From positions 434,001 to 498,000 of the forward strand of contig JAOCPU010000011.1 of NCBI GenBank assembly GCA_035772785.1: a stretch of DNA of 64,000 bases, given 5' to 3'. Positions 47,026 to 59,856 of the stretch are shown here, one piece after another. Source of the stretch: Phlebiopsis flavidoalba (Eukaryota > Basidiomycota > Agaricomycetes > Polyporales > Phanerochaetaceae). Position numbers and translations under genes: made by a program. Below the pieces are notes generated by a model. It searched no databases. It was not told where the DNA came from and saw only the letters and a list, made by a program, of their open reading frames with translations. Positions within the stretch are counted from its first letter, which is position 1, and each line of letters opens with the position of its first letter.

Positions 47026-47411
47026 TGTGACCTCCCCTTCACTCGCTGTCCCGGCCATATACCTGCTCTGCTCGTGGTATTTTCAATGAATATAACACTG
47101 TTGTCGCTTGTTAAGTATAATAGAAGAGCCAGTAAGTATATTTTAGTGCCGCAACTGCGCCTCCAATGTGCGTATACCATCCGAAGGAAGAGCCTTCGCG
47201 GCAGCTGGAGGAAAAATAGGCGCCCGAAACCGGAGGAGAGCATTGCTCAGGTTTGGGCAGATTTGACCAATTATCTCCGGTTTTTTTTTGTGGGATCAAG
47301 GTCCAAAAATGCTTACCAAACCATTCTATGTACTCTATAATACAGTACTGGAAGGGAGATAATATAGCCAGAACATGTTCAGCAGAGAGGCAAGAATGAC
47401 GGCGGTCACAG

Positions 47412-47545
47412 CTGTGACACGATCCAGGAGTCACGGGGGTAAAGCTACCAGACCTTCAGGAGCGTTTTGTGCGACGTAGTCGCCATCAATTTATTGAAGC
47501 TCCGAACAAATGAAGGGGCTGGTCACGAGACTATGGCTAACCAAG
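47412..47545 (-). repeat. Right arm of the inverted repeat
   Basis: This is the inverted copy of 46897-47025, so the PEBP terminal exon is present a second time on the minus strand. The spacer between arms is about 386 bp and does not itself continue as a clear palindrome. Beyond the outer end the sequences differ (GCCTCGTAAAAG... here against intron sequence on the left). Confidence 0.9.
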
Positions 47546-48598
47546 TCTTTTAGCCTCGTAAAAGAGCCTAGGTCCTCCTGAATTAATAAATCGCATTTAT
47601 CGAAAGGTACACCGTATCTCGGCTATCATGTGGTTCCCGCTATGGTTTTCGGTTGGTGCCGTATGGAAGGGGGGAGGGAAATACCATTTTATCCTGAGTG
47701 ATCGAGGTCGGGGCAGTCTCGAGCGTATCTGATAACCTTTGCTACAAGATAAGAGACCATTGCCATCGACCTGGAATTGTTATGAGGGACACTTGTGTTG
47801 CTTAACAAAACATGGTGGAATATAACTCTGACGAGATCGCTGAGAAGGACCACGGCGAAAATAAACGGTCTCTGCGCGAGGTCTCGGAAGGCGGAGAACG
47901 GGGATCCTTGTTCCTGGAAGCCGCTCCGAGGACGGGCGCCAAGACCCCCGCCGGAAAGAGCGAGCACCGAGGCGTCACGTGCTCTGACGCGAATCTTTAT
48001 TTTCTTTGTCCCCGTGGGGCGCACGGTACTTTCTGTCCACCACCAGCTTCGCACATTTTTCTTCGCTGTACTGCCCTCAAGCGTAACCCAGCATTCCCCT
48101 TGACCCTCTTGTACTGAAGCCCACCTTCCCATCCCACTCTCGACGCATTCATTCTGCGGAGGTATCGCTGTAGGCCTGGGTAGCGCGCAAGGGTTATTGT
48201 ACTCTGTACTTGTGTGGAGGTACGCTTGGACGTCGATCTCCATAAACGGCAGTAATTGAACTCGTTTCACATCGGCCTTTCCAAGGTCTCGGAGAGGATT
48301 TTAGAAGCCTCCGAGCTGTGCTTTCTACATCCCACTTCTCGAGACTTACCGATCGGGACGCTCTGTACCTTGTTGGCGGTGCATCTGTATCGTCTCAGGT
48401 ATAAGTGCCTCAACTTCTCTGGTGAGAGCGTCGCTGCCATCTACGACCGACGGCCTCGTCGTTAACGGTCCTAAAATCATTCGCCACGTAAAGATCGCAT
48501 CCTCGAAGTGGTGAGTGTTTCCATATATGGTCATAAGACTGACTCGTGCGGTACTCATTCGACATACGCCCCTCCCAGCAAACCTCCTTCCGCTCAGC
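47546..48598. other. Spacer with uninterpreted open frames
   Basis: A minus-strand frame of 193 codons (47689-48270) and overlapping plus-strand frames (47795-48117) are open, but no motif, signal or splice-linked continuation supports either. The region separates the PEBP inverted repeat from the disordered-protein gene. Confidence 0.35.
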
Positions 48599-49742
48599 AT
48601 GGCCACAATGACAGCACCAACACCAGCGCATTATGGCTCAGCTCTTCGAGATACATCGTCCAAACCCTCCGCGCCCATACCAATACCGAACCTCCGCAGG
48701 GCGACCGATCCACCACCCCTCGTTCACCGACACGATGCTACAACCCTGCGTCCGACTTGATTTTCGAAATGTCGCCCCATGTTTGCTCACGAAACTCCGT
48801 TGACGAAGCTCAGAGAAACCCCAACTCCTGCTCATGCAACTGCGCATCATGCTAGGAAACCTCTCACATACAGTACCCGTTACGGCCAACCTTCAAACAC
48901 TCCCGTAGAGCGTCCCCCCTACTGGGAAGAGCCGTTTCTCTACTCTGTTCCCTTGCCACACTCCTCGGCCACCTTTCCACAAAGTAGAACTCATTCCGCG
49001 AGGCTACATCACACCAAAGTTGATGAAGGAAACCGATCCGCGCGTGCCCCCTCGTCCCATTCATCAACCCCGTCCTTTAATTCGCTCACACCTAACTCAA
49101 AGCCCGACATGAGAGTGATCCCAATATCGCAAAAGCCGTTCATGTCCTCACCTCCGCATTCCAGCAATCATTTTCCTCGTCCACCTCTTTTACGCATTCA
49201 TTCCCGTCCTCATTATCTCCCCACGTCCAATTCAAGGAGCCTCTATCACCACTTCGATTCTGTGCAGCCATGGGGTACGCCACCGCAGTCCACACGAACT
49301 TTCGCCTTCCTCGCCATAGGCGGGAGCACGACGAAGTCGGAGTGGTATCTCCGGCGTGATACGGACCAGCGCGGCCGAGCCAGTCGTGTCTTTCGCCCAG
49401 GCAGAACTCAAGCACTCTCCAAGTTCTGGTGTCATCACACGAGTCGTCAAGGTCACTCGAACAACACCAACCTGCTCCATGAGGGCGAAGTCACCGTACC
49501 CTGTCTCCCGCGGGGGCGACGCGGAGCTAACTTGCGGGGCACGCCCACGAGAGCCTCCGACGATGATCTCGCGGGCACACCTGACATGGGCCGGACATCC
49601 GAGAAGTTTGGTCTGGAAAAGTTTTCTGCTCCGCCCGTTTCCGCGCGGCCGGGGCGTCGACGAGAACGCGCTGAGCGACGAGGAGGAAAATATAGAACGC
49701 GGCCGCACTCGCAGTCGGGCGAGAGGTGGGCGGCGGTCGTAG
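48599..49742 (+). CDS. Unrecognised Ser/Pro/Arg-rich disordered protein
   Basis: An ATG at 48599 starts MATMTAPTPAHYGSALRDTS; the frame then shifts near 48705 and 48750 into a long open stretch (48779 to about 49365) rich in Ser, Pro, His and Thr, with RPPYWEEPFLYSVPLP and PDMRVIPISQKPFMSSPPHS. A further shift leads to VVSFAQAELKHSPSSGVITR and the acidic-to-basic end VDENALSDEEENIERGRTRS, closing GGRRS with a stop at 49740-49742. No domain is recognised. The composition (disordered, then an acidic patch and RS/RG-like tail) would suit a nuclear or regulatory protein, but that is a guess. Intron positions were not resolved. Confidence 0.4.
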
Positions 49743-52700
49743 TCGGTCGTTTCGCGGTCACGAATATTTATGACATTTAGAGTGCGTACCTTCCCCTCCC
49801 GACCCCCGTCGCTCGCGGTTTGACTAACGGCTGCTTATGCCGCTGCAGAAGCATAGGCATTCTACACGCATTCTCTCCACCATCATCATCAAACGGAACT
49901 TCTCGCTCATTGTATCGCATTGCATGGTAGGTAGCACTATCTTTTTTTTTCTCATTCGCAACTTCGGCTTCCCTCGCATCCGAAGTTTTTTTCGGATCTG
50001 TGGGAGGACGGTCCTCATACCTCTGTTTTCGCTGTAGACAAAATCGCACTCATTACCATCGACTGTAGCTATTTCACCTTCGTCTTGCATAACCCACCAC
50101 CATCCATCGCCTGTCGTAATCGCACCTCATTCCCAAACACACATAATCCACACTCGTATCACCTTCTTTACTGTCTCTCATTCAAAAGCATTGGGTTCGG
50201 TTTACCGCTGTCCCGCATTATTTCTATGGTCAAATTGTTGGAATTTTCACAAAGCGCGCCGTCGCCGCAACTGTCACCATCGTCATTCATTCCCCCCTTT
50301 CTGCAACATGCCCCCAAGCTCCGGACTCGCAATAACAAAACACACAAGCTAGTTAGTATAACTTACATCAGTAGCGTATAGGAATAGATGAAACGCATTG
50401 CAAACATGGCCTAGGGCGGACTGCAACCGGGCACCGCTTGACGTGATGGATCAGCAGAAGGGTAGGGATCTGTTACCTCGGTGCGTCAGCAGCACTGCTT
50501 CGCGTTGACGTGCTCGGCAGGGTTCAGGCGAGGGCCCCGCACGTGCAGCGGAGCCCTGCAGCAGCAGTGCGCTGGCAGAGGGGGCCAAGTCGCAGGCGGG
50601 GGTGACGCTAGTCGCAATGGGGATGGCGTCGGGAGCGAGGATGGCTAGCGTGCGTACACCGCTCCGAGGGGGGCAAAACCGATCTTGCAGCCTCGCGGGT
50701 GGCTTCGCGGGAAGATAGGGGCGCGCGGATGACAGGCAGGGCTGCGTTTTACCTCGTATCGGTGGGCTGCGATAGCAATGGGGCACGTATGTCCGTGGCC
50801 AATCGCGCGCCGCCGGATGGCGTGTCGTCGTCGGTATCGCGGGTACCGGTGTCGGGCGATGCGCGGCCGTATTTTCTCGGAAGGTGTGTATTGGACCAGA
50901 TTCGTGTGCACGACGTTGTTGTTGGCCGAAATGAACGAGTCGGGCGGTTACTACGAGCTGAAGCTCGAAACCGGCCCTTACAATGTGCAGCTGAGATTGT
51001 GCCGCGGGTAGACAATTGTTGCTTGATCGAGCTTCTCTGTGAACAATGTAATCAGCCTTCCGAACCAGCACAATGACCAGGAGCGCGACGCGCCGGGCAG
51101 AATTTTGCCGGTTCTGGCAGATGCCCTGTGGCATTGTACCCGGTACACAGAAACAGCTTTCGTCAAATAAAACCCGTCCACAGCGTGGGTTCTAGGGCGC
51201 GCCCACAATGCGCCACCATCGCCTGTGGAATCTAGGGAGGCGAGTGTAATCCAAGAAGACACGGTGAGCGATTTGCGCTTGTTGGCTCGGGGTATCCACC
51301 GACGACGGACCTACGGAGGTCCACAGGCCGCTGAGCTCGGAATGCGGGCGCGAGATCTTACGCAACCGTTGTGGGCAGAGCTGCGCTGCAATGGCGCATG
51401 ATAGGTTGCGCCGTACAAGTCTCGAGACGGTACCATGGTACAATCGTCAATGTGGTAAAGTCTGTTTGACAGAGTGTGATGATTCTTGCCAGGACAGGGC
51501 GCGCAGAGCGTAATGTGACGGGCATGAGTATTCGGACTCTTTCGCGCGGCACGTCTGCCCGCCTTGGGCTGCGAGCTTTGCCCCTGAGATCACGGGCCTC
51601 ATCTTTGACGTGAGCTGGGGACCGAAACAGGTGCGGATGTGGGCGCCTACCATTATCTGGCTATGATTTTCCCGAGTGCTCTTCCGTGTCCGAGACACGG
51701 CTTAGCAGGAGTTCATTGCGTTCATTAAGCATGGGATGGTATCTGCGCCATAGCGAGCATCATGATATTCCAGGCCTTCACAGAGAAAATCACGGGCTGC
51801 TCACAAAGCAAAAACTGTGAAAAACTCACCTGGGAATCGGACGTCACGTCACAGGCAGTCGACAGAGATCATCTGCGGCATGGATCAATGAACGCGGCAT
51901 GGGGTCAGGTACACCCAGCGGCGGAGGACTGTCAGACAAGTAAAGATACAACTCAGTGTATCCACCGCGCGAACTGCAGGATACCGGCGGATCTACAGGC
52001 TCGACGGTTGGAAAGCCGACGATTGGTGGGATCTAGACGCGGGATCAGAGGGTATCTGCGGGACGTGGAGAGGGACGACGTGTTATATAGAAGAGATCGT
52101 GGTGCGGTGGGGGCGTGCTCGGTGGACGATGGGATATGATCTGCATGTGGCGGTGGGTGGAGAGTATTGTTGCCAAGCGGGCTGACAGGTGCATCACAAT
52201 GTATCATGAAGTAATTCGCGAAGCTTGAGGCAGGATCCTGTGCAAGTCCGACGCGATTCGCTGCGTGTGATTGAGCGAGCAGACGAGCTCGGGCATAGCG
52301 AGCGATCGACCGCACGGCATTTCATCTGGTGTGCTCTGTTGAGGTGCAGAATGGAGAGGGCTGTATAGGTAAAAAAAACGCGTACCATGCATCCATGACC
52401 GCAGTGATAACAAAGCAGCATGCCGCCGAGGACTGAAAGAGGCACAATCATAGGGATCGAGGCCCAGGATTTCTGAGAAAAAAATGAACCAACGGAGCAT
52501 GGAGGAGAACATAGTATTGCATGGCGGCACATTCGACTGGTCCCAGGGAGGCACGGCGATGGAGGAACGTAATGCACAGCGGACGAAGTAAGGCAGAGAG
52601 TGATCGGTGTGTAACCTGGAGGACTTTGGCCCAGTACGCATCATGAAGATATACCACGACGAACAAGAAAGATCAGGTGTAGAGCGCCAGTGCAGTAGCA

Positions 52701-53223
52701 TTCGAATGCTGTCAATGGTAGGAGGAAAAAAAAAAGGGTCAGACCTCACCGCGGGGAGGTATAAATGATGGAGAGAGGGTTCCCTGTACCTGAGCGAAAC
52801 GATCGTCCGTGGGTTAGATGAACCGTTTTCCATACGCAGTTCGGTTGCGATTGCCCAGACCTTATCAGAGGCTGGTCTCCAAACATAGACTGTTCCTCCT
52901 CGACTTCACCCCGAGGGATCCGAGCCGGCGTATATTTATTTTTGTGGAGGACAAGTGGCCAAAATAATTGCACGGACCCCACTTGTCAGCGAAAATGCCG
53001 ACGGGAATCAAAATGCCTCCCGCAAATGGCCAAGACAAGAGACCAAATACATACATCACACACACGCCAAACAATCGCGTCGCGTTGCGGGTTCATAGGT
53101 CCAAAACAGCGCGACACGACCACGGTCCCTACAGTGGCCCCCCGCGCCCACGGCCTCTGCCGCAGCCAGTCCAAAATCAGACCATCTCGGACCCCCTCGG
53201 CCCCGTTTCCGGAACCCATCAAC
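49743..53223. other. Unassigned 3.5-kb region
   Basis: Long frames exist (50451-51134 minus, 228 codons; 52204-52833 minus, 210 codons), but they lie opposite one another or show no family motif. Plus-strand fragments such as NESGGYYELKLETGPYNVQL (about 50932-50991) and GWKADDWWDLDAGSEGICGT (about 52010-52065) look protein-like and suggest a damaged plus-strand gene between about 50.7 and 52.2 kb. I could not identify it. The 5' region of the Nud1-like gene lies at the right end. Confidence 0.35.
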
Positions 53224-56200
53224 ATGTTCGCAAAACCATCCTGGCAGACGGACGAGCTGGACGAGGAGTGGATAGACGAGGGGGAGGAGCAGGAGGAGGA
53301 TCAGGACCCGACGGCCACAGGCTCGCGAACACGACCCATTCAATCTTTCCGGACATTTCTTTTACCCAGCCCATCGGCTCTCTTACTATCAACGACGATG
53401 CGCGACGATCGAAGCCACCGGGCGCACTCTTCTGGTGCGGGACGGTGCTGTTCCACGAGTCTCAGTCCGAGGAACGAGACACACTTTCGGCCACAACCCC
53501 CGCAAAGGCAAAGAACATTCTCGGCAAAGACCTGTTCAGTCCCCTCCCGCTCGAAACGATGTTTGAGCCCCCTCGCCACCGTCCCATGCGCCCCTGCTGG
53601 GCACCCCCACGCCTGGTCCCTCCCGTAATTAGCTCGGCTCCAGTCATTCACCTCTCTCGTCTCTCGCAAATGTATATTCCGGGGGAAAACGATACTACCA
53701 CGGATCTTGATCTCCGTCCGGGGGAGAATACAGCGTGACGAACGACACGAGTCGAGAGGATAGGGGTGACACGGACGGAGAAACGAAGTACGAGTTTACG
53801 TTCGAAAGCACCCATCCCCGCCACGCCCGCTCAGGACCCGACATGGTTCGCCCCCGCAATGTACAACAAGCCACAACATACTCCTATGCCCGGCGGGGGC
53901 GCGTTTCTCCGTCACACCCTTCACAGAACCCCCGTCCCTAACGACCTGTTCCAGTTTCCAAGTACGATACCTTTACGACGCGCGAACGCACTCTCGGCCA
54001 TGGTGGGACTCCATCGCGGTCCACACCCCCGCTAGGGGGCACAACAGACTCCTATGAACAACAGCTCCCTCGTGCAGCTCTGTGAAGGTCACCGAAGCAC
54101 AGCCATATTATGTACCCCTGTCGAAGCGCAAAACGACTGAAGGCTTTCAGCACAGCTAGCGACTTGTCATCCGAGAGCCTGCGATGGCGACTGACGCTCA
54201 TACTGGCGCCCGCGAGAGCCGGAAAAGACTATGTCGGTCTACCATGCACTCCCGCCATATTATGAGATCAAGTCGCCTGGTGGCCAAGATACGGGCAGGC
54301 ACGCGACTTTTCGGACAATTTCAAGTCCAGGGGGCACCCCGTACCAGCCTGAGCGGAGTGCGTGCGCGAGCCTGGAGAATCGTTCTCCAGATGAATTTGT
54401 TCATGGCGAAAATAGTTCGTACGTACGGAAACGTTTCTAGCATTTGTACCACTCTTCTGCTGGTGACTGAGTCACCAGGGGGTCAGACGACGAAAATCTC
54501 GTTTGAGGCGCTACCCAGGGACTCTCTACGTTGCCGCAGCGTAGGGTTCTTCCTCTATGGTAGGTCATGAAGCACGACGTTCAAGGACACGGCCAGTCCT
54601 CATTTGGTCATGAGCCTGCGAACAAGCGTAGCGAGCCTCATGAATCAGTATAAGTAGTGACGGTGAAGGAGCCCACAAACTGCAGTATGCAGTCAGGACG
54701 TCAAATGATGGCTCAAATGGTGTCAAAAACGATGTCGCTGGGGCACATCACAGTCCCCACCGGCCTCAGCATGAGACGAGACGATGACACAGGGACGCGC
54801 CATTGCTCGGAAGGCGATACGGAGATCAGCTGTCCTTCCCACGCGAACGCGAGCGAGAGCCAGAGCCGATTCGGTCCCCGGGCCTTCCCACCAAGGGCGC
54901 GCCTTTAGCTTTCGGGGAGGCACAGCGCAAGCGCCACCAACGGAACGACAAAATCGCTGCAACTCGGCCTCGCTCAGCTGCACCACACTAGAACGAGAAT
55001 GAGAATAGGCCATTCCAGTCCTCCCGCCAGCGCCGTCGTTCTGCAGCAGCCCCCGACTCTCCCCCGGTCTGGCACGGCCCGCCACTGGAGAGCCCGGCGG
55101 CCGGGGCTCGGCGCCGAGGCCCAAAGATCACGTTCCTCGCACCCCAACACAAAGCCGCGCCGGCGCGACACGCCCCCCCGGCACCCCGCAAGGTCGCTGC
55201 GCGGGGGGCCGTAGAAGGAGGACCTGAAACCGGTTTCGTCTCGTCGAGCACGGACTCGGCCGGCGGGACACGGAGGGATTCCTCGCCGGCAGAGCACGGG
55301 CGTCGTTCGTCAAGCACCAGGGTGCCTAAGCATATCACAGCATATATCGCCCAACGAACCTGCCGCCCCCTCCCGGACCCGCGTCGGTGCGCATGGTCCT
55401 CGACCGCCACATCATGAAGTGGGTCAAGGCCGCGTGCGGTCGAGGCGGACGGCGCGCCCCAGGCGGGCTTACGAATGCGCGCGGATCCGGGACCTCAGCG
55501 ACTGAGAGAGCGCACACAGGATCCGTTCCGCAAGACGACATCGAGCAGCTAATCCGTCGCGAGACCGGAGGACGCGGCGGCCGTGCGAAAGCCGGCGAGC
55601 ACGACGCCCCGCGCGAAAGACGACGACGACGATCGCGAGCGCGACGTGGACATGTTCGCTCGACACGAGCCGCGTCGAGGCGGGCCGGGGCCGACTCCGG
55701 GCCCGAGGACGCGAAGAAGCGCGCGCTGGGACGTCGTTCCTCGTTCGATGCTTCCGCGCCGCCTGCCGCGCGCGTGCCGGACGGCGGCGCACGCGACTCG
55801 TCGCGGGCTCCGACGACGACGAGGACACGATCAGTCCGGACAGTTTGCCGTCCATCAGCGACGCGCAGGGCTCCACCGCGGACGCGGCTGCTGAGTCCCG
55901 GCGCTGCAGGACACGCCGCCGCATCTGCTCGTCCCGTCTGCGGGCGCGGTCGCCACGCCCCCGACGTCTGGCTGTGTCGTCGCGCTGGCTCAGCCCCTGT
56001 CATGCGATCCGCGCTGAAGAGCACGAGTGTGACGCCTGTGTCGGCGTTGCGGGACCCCCGCCCGAGGGCGCACGCAGACGCCGGGGAACAAGCTTGCACC
56101 ATCCGCCGGTCAGTGAGCTTTCGTCGACGGAGGCGGAGAGATGTGGCCCATTGCTGGCGTGGGGCGAAATGCTCCCACACCGGATGGCAGTGTCGATAAC

Positions 56201-59200
56201 CGATCTGGGCCCTCGCTGTCAGACGGGTGCGCCTCGGGGCCCAGCAATGCGTTGATACCATCCGCGCGGTCGACGCGAATAGCTGATATGCTAGAAGACC
56301 TGGAGGACACATGTGAGTTGCGTCTGTGATCCAGGGGGCCCTTCTCTGATTCATGCTCTGCGCCCTCGATGCAGCATATGATGACGCGTCGCCCGAGCAG
56401 GCCAGGGCCCGGACGGCCGCCCGCCGACGCGCTGCGGCCCCTCGCGGCGAGGCCCACCCGGCGGAAGCTCCGCGAGTGCGTGTGGCGGCCGTGGCGCGCA
56501 CGGGCCCGCTCGCGCCGTCGCAGTCCGCGCGGTCGTCCGCGTCCAGGCTGACGGGACGCGGCAGCGCCACCTTCCTGACCGAATGTTCGTTCGGCGTCGC
56601 CCACGACCGCCTGGTGCATGTCATCACTGACGTACAGCCCTTTGAGCCGCATTGGGAGGCGCTCGCCGCCATCGACCTCAGCCATAAGGGCATCGAGAGC
56701 GTCGCGCGGCTCAAGGAGTTTCTGCCGCGGCTCGACGCGCTGTCCCTGTGCGTATTTGAGCCTCCCCCGCCTGTCTGCCCGCCGGGCAATCGCCGTCGGC
56801 CGGCGCTGATGCAGTCTTGCTCCCACAGGAACTCGAACCAAATCGGGTGGCTGAGTGGCGTCCCCTGGCACTGTTCGGGACGCTGTCCGTCGCCTCCAAC
56901 TGGTGCGCCTGTGCCACACTTTAAGCTTGCATCAGCGCGTCTGACAGGCGACATGGCTCACCGTTGTAATCGCAGCCTGACCGCTGTCACCTCGTTCAGC
57001 CACCTGTCTCAACCTCGATGAGAGCCTGGACATCAGCCGCAACAACATCGACTCGCTCCGCCGTAAGCACCCGCATCGCGCGCCCATTTTTTTACACTGA
57101 GTTGACACATGGTTACGGCACGCCCAGAGCTCGAGTGCCTGCGACACCTGCGCGAGCTGCGTGCAGATGGTAACATGGTCAACAGCCTCGACGGTCTCCA
57201 GAAGCCATGGACGGGCTCGTGAAGCTGAGCCTGCAGCGGGAACGCGTGCTGCAGCAGGCACCGCGGACCTGGGCTCTCACAAGTGGTGCGCACCTCTGCG
57301 TCCCGCCCGCGCGTCCGTGCCTGCATATGCTCACTCTTTGTCTCTTTTTTTATCCTTTTCTGCCTGCTTCTGTCCGCCAGGTCCCGGCTGGAGGTATGCT
57401 CAACCTGAGCCACAACAGGCTTAGGGGCATCGTGGGACTCTCATCAACATTGCCGGCCTTGATTTGCGCTCAATCTGGGGTAAGTCGCTCCCGGCGGGCT
57501 GTCACTTGTTGTGATCAAGGGATCTGGGCGGATGCCACGGTCTCGGCGTCTGCCTTTAATGAAGACCGCCGGCACGGCCTGGTGGGCGCGCCCGCTCTCT
57601 CTTTTCCGCTGCAAAGCGAGCGCACAAAATGGAGAACAAGGCTGACGCGGAGCGTGTGCAGACAACAACGAGCTGGGCGAGCTCGTCCCAGAGGGGCCGA
57701 TGCCCCGTCTGCGGATCCTGCGCGTGAGCGGGAACCGCCTGCAGGAACTGAATGCGGGCCCCTTTCCGAACCTTCGCACTCTGTATGCGGACAGCAAATT
57801 CGCTGGGCCGCTTGTCCACAAGGCACACCGGCTCACCAAGTTGGAAAACCTCAGCCTGCGGAATCAGAGCGGGCCGGCCTGGCTTGTGAGTCTCCCCCCT
57901 TCCCCTCGTCCGCGTCCTTCGACATCTCGGCCTCGGAGATCGTCATGCGCTCGCATCAGACACCTCTTCCGTGCATGCCTGGGATTTCATTTCCAGGTGC
58001 ACACAGAGCGCCGCAGAGCGATGGATCAGCGGTGCTGCTGGATACGACACTGACGACGCGTGCACAGACAATTGTCGCTGCGCGACGTGCGCGACGCGCG
58101 AAGCGGCTCTACCTCTCTGGTGCGTCCCGCCTCGCCTGGCAGAACCTCGGCGCACACTCACGCGCACGCACAACGCAACAGGGAAACGCCCTCGGCGGCG
58201 GGTTCATCTCGGAGCCGTGCTACAACCTCGTCTACCTCGAGCTCGCGGGCTGCCGCCTCACGGCGCTGCCGCCGGACCTCGCGCGGCTCGCGCCGAACCT
58301 GCGCCGCGCTGAACCTCAACTACAACTTCCTCGAGGACGTGCGCCCGCTCGCGGGGCTCGTGCGCCTCCCGCCGCCTCGCGCTCGTCGGCGGCCGCGTCC
58401 GCGCCGCGAAGCACCTCGTCCGCGTCCTGCGCGGCATGCTCGACGTCGAGAGCCTCGATTTCAGGTACGTTTCTCCCCTGCCCTCTCTTTTTCAATTCCA
58501 CTGTGTGCATGGAAGCAATGTGCCCGGGGCGCCGGGCGGTGGCGGCGGCGGCGCGGCGCGGACGGCCCCCGCGGGCTTCTGGCGTGGATTTCTCGCGCAC
58601 GCCCCGAGGCCCCCGTGTTACGGGGTCCGCGAGCGGGTTTTTTCTCCCACCCCACCCGCGCGCGGGCGCCCGGCGGCGGCGTCGGGGTCGTCGGGGGCAA
58701 TGCCCCAGGCCCCGGCTGAATGCGCTCCGTGCCTTTGCTTTTTTTGCTCTCGTGTGTTGCAATACAACGGAAAGCTAACGCGAAGCTTGCGTTTCGATTT
58801 TTTTTTTGTCCCTCGGTGGTGGCGATTTATGCTTTTCGCTTTGTGCGTGGGGCTTTAGGATGAACCCGTGCACGCTCGGGTAGGTACCTCCCGATTATGG
58901 TCAAGGACGTCCCCGGCGCGCCGCCGCCCGACGGCGATCGCCCAGCAGCAGCACCGACGGAGCGCGGAGCAAAGATTCGCGCGCCGCCAGAGGTAACCCT
59001 CCTTCCTCCCTTGCACACCTGGTATTCACGCACACTCGCAGACACGCCGGCGGGGTGGAAAGAGAGGCCGACGCCAAGTTCGGATCTCCGACTGGCGCGA
59101 CTCTGCCCGACGCGGCGTACGTGGGGCGGCTCGCGTACCGCGGGCTCGTGATGCGCGCGTGCCCCGCCCTGCGCACGCTCGACGGCCGGTCGACACGAGC

Positions 59201-59269
59201 GACAAGGAGCGCGACAAGGCCGAGCGCGTGCTCAAGGGCCTCGCCGACGCGCGGCGGCGCAGCGCCTGA
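53224..59269 (+). CDS. Nud1/Cdc11-type septation and mitotic-exit scaffold, leucine-rich repeat
   Basis: Nud1/Cdc11 anchors the septation-initiation/mitotic-exit kinases at the spindle pole body. The C-terminal half is a leucine-rich repeat array: DVQPFEPHWEALAAIDLSHK and GIESVARLKEFLPRLDALSL (56630-56750), NNIDSL, CLRHLRELRADGNMVNSLDG (57130-57200), LNLSHNRLRGIVGLSS, RLRILRVSGNRLQELNAGPF (57705-57770), NLVYLELAGCRLTALPPDLA (58225-58290). The cap reads YRGLVMRACPALRTLDG and AERVLKGLADARRRSA, stop 59267-59269. I place the N-terminus at the ATG at 53224, MFAKPSWQTDELDEEWIDEG, since this WQTDEL..EEW start, the Ser/Pro-rich middle (KAKNILGKDLFSPLPLETMF; SPGG repeats near 54260-54500) and the LRR run on one strand without another gene between. 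The N-terminal join is inference. Introns and breaks are numerous. The long uninterrupted frames at 55335-56954 (-) and 57207-58778 (+) cross exon and intron boundaries and are GC-driven artefacts. Confidence 0.72.
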
Positions 59270-59688
59270 GGCCCCTGTGCGTTCGCGGGTGCACTGGCGC
59301 GTTTGCGCTAGCACGCTTTGGGCGTCGGGCGCAGGAGGGCGGCCGTGTGCCTTGAACTGTAACTCTCGCTGTGGCCTTCGATGCCTTGTGCGGTCGGGGC
59401 CCGTTCGTTCTCTCGAGTTCTGCACAGAATGCATGTGTGCATGTATGCACGTCGCGGGCGATGTGATTTACCTCTACCTATGCTCTTTCCGTTTTCCGTT
59501 TTCCGTTCGTCCTGGATCTGCACGCGCACTGTTTTTGTCTTTCCTTTTTTTCCCCGTCGTCTTGTTTGTTGTTGTCGCTCACGCCTGTTACGACTCTCGA
59601 AATGTCCATTCACGCTGTCTCTCTCACGAATGCAAAAAAAATCTCGACTGTATGCATCACAGCGCCGCGTTACACCATCCGGCCAAGT

Positions 59689-59702
59689 ACACACACACAC
59701 AC
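59689..59702. repeat. (AC)7 microsatellite
   Basis: Seven AC units; a second short CA run lies near 59746-59757. Non-coding context. Confidence 0.85.
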
Positions 59703-59837
59703 CTACCCTCCGCGCAGCGCGCACCCTTGGCTAAGCGATCCGCGATGCACACACACACCGAAGCACTGCACATCTAGCGCGCACGTATACATTCACTTCG
59801 TCCTACACGGGAGGGATAGACTTTGCGTTGCGGCGTA

Positions 59838-59856
59838 CGCGCGCGCGCGCGCGCGC
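59838..59856. repeat. (CG)n alternating tract, 19 bases
   Basis: An uninterrupted C/G alternation, the type of sequence that can adopt Z-DNA. It lies in the spacer after the Nud1-like gene. Confidence 0.85.

Noticed and set aside
47689..48270. A 193-codon minus-strand frame considered as a gene
   Set aside because: No motif, overlapping frames on the other strand, and no splice-linked continuation. Kept only as spacer description.
55335..56954. A 539-codon uninterrupted frame on the minus strand
   Set aside because: It lies opposite the Nud1-like gene in very GC-rich DNA, has no motif, and is Arg/Ala/Pro rich as expected of chance frames at high GC.
57207..58778. A 523-codon plus-strand frame taken as one protein
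   Set aside because: It overlaps leucine-rich exons in other frames and reads through introns; only short stretches of it (for example NLVYLELAGCRLTALPPDLA) are real coding sequence.
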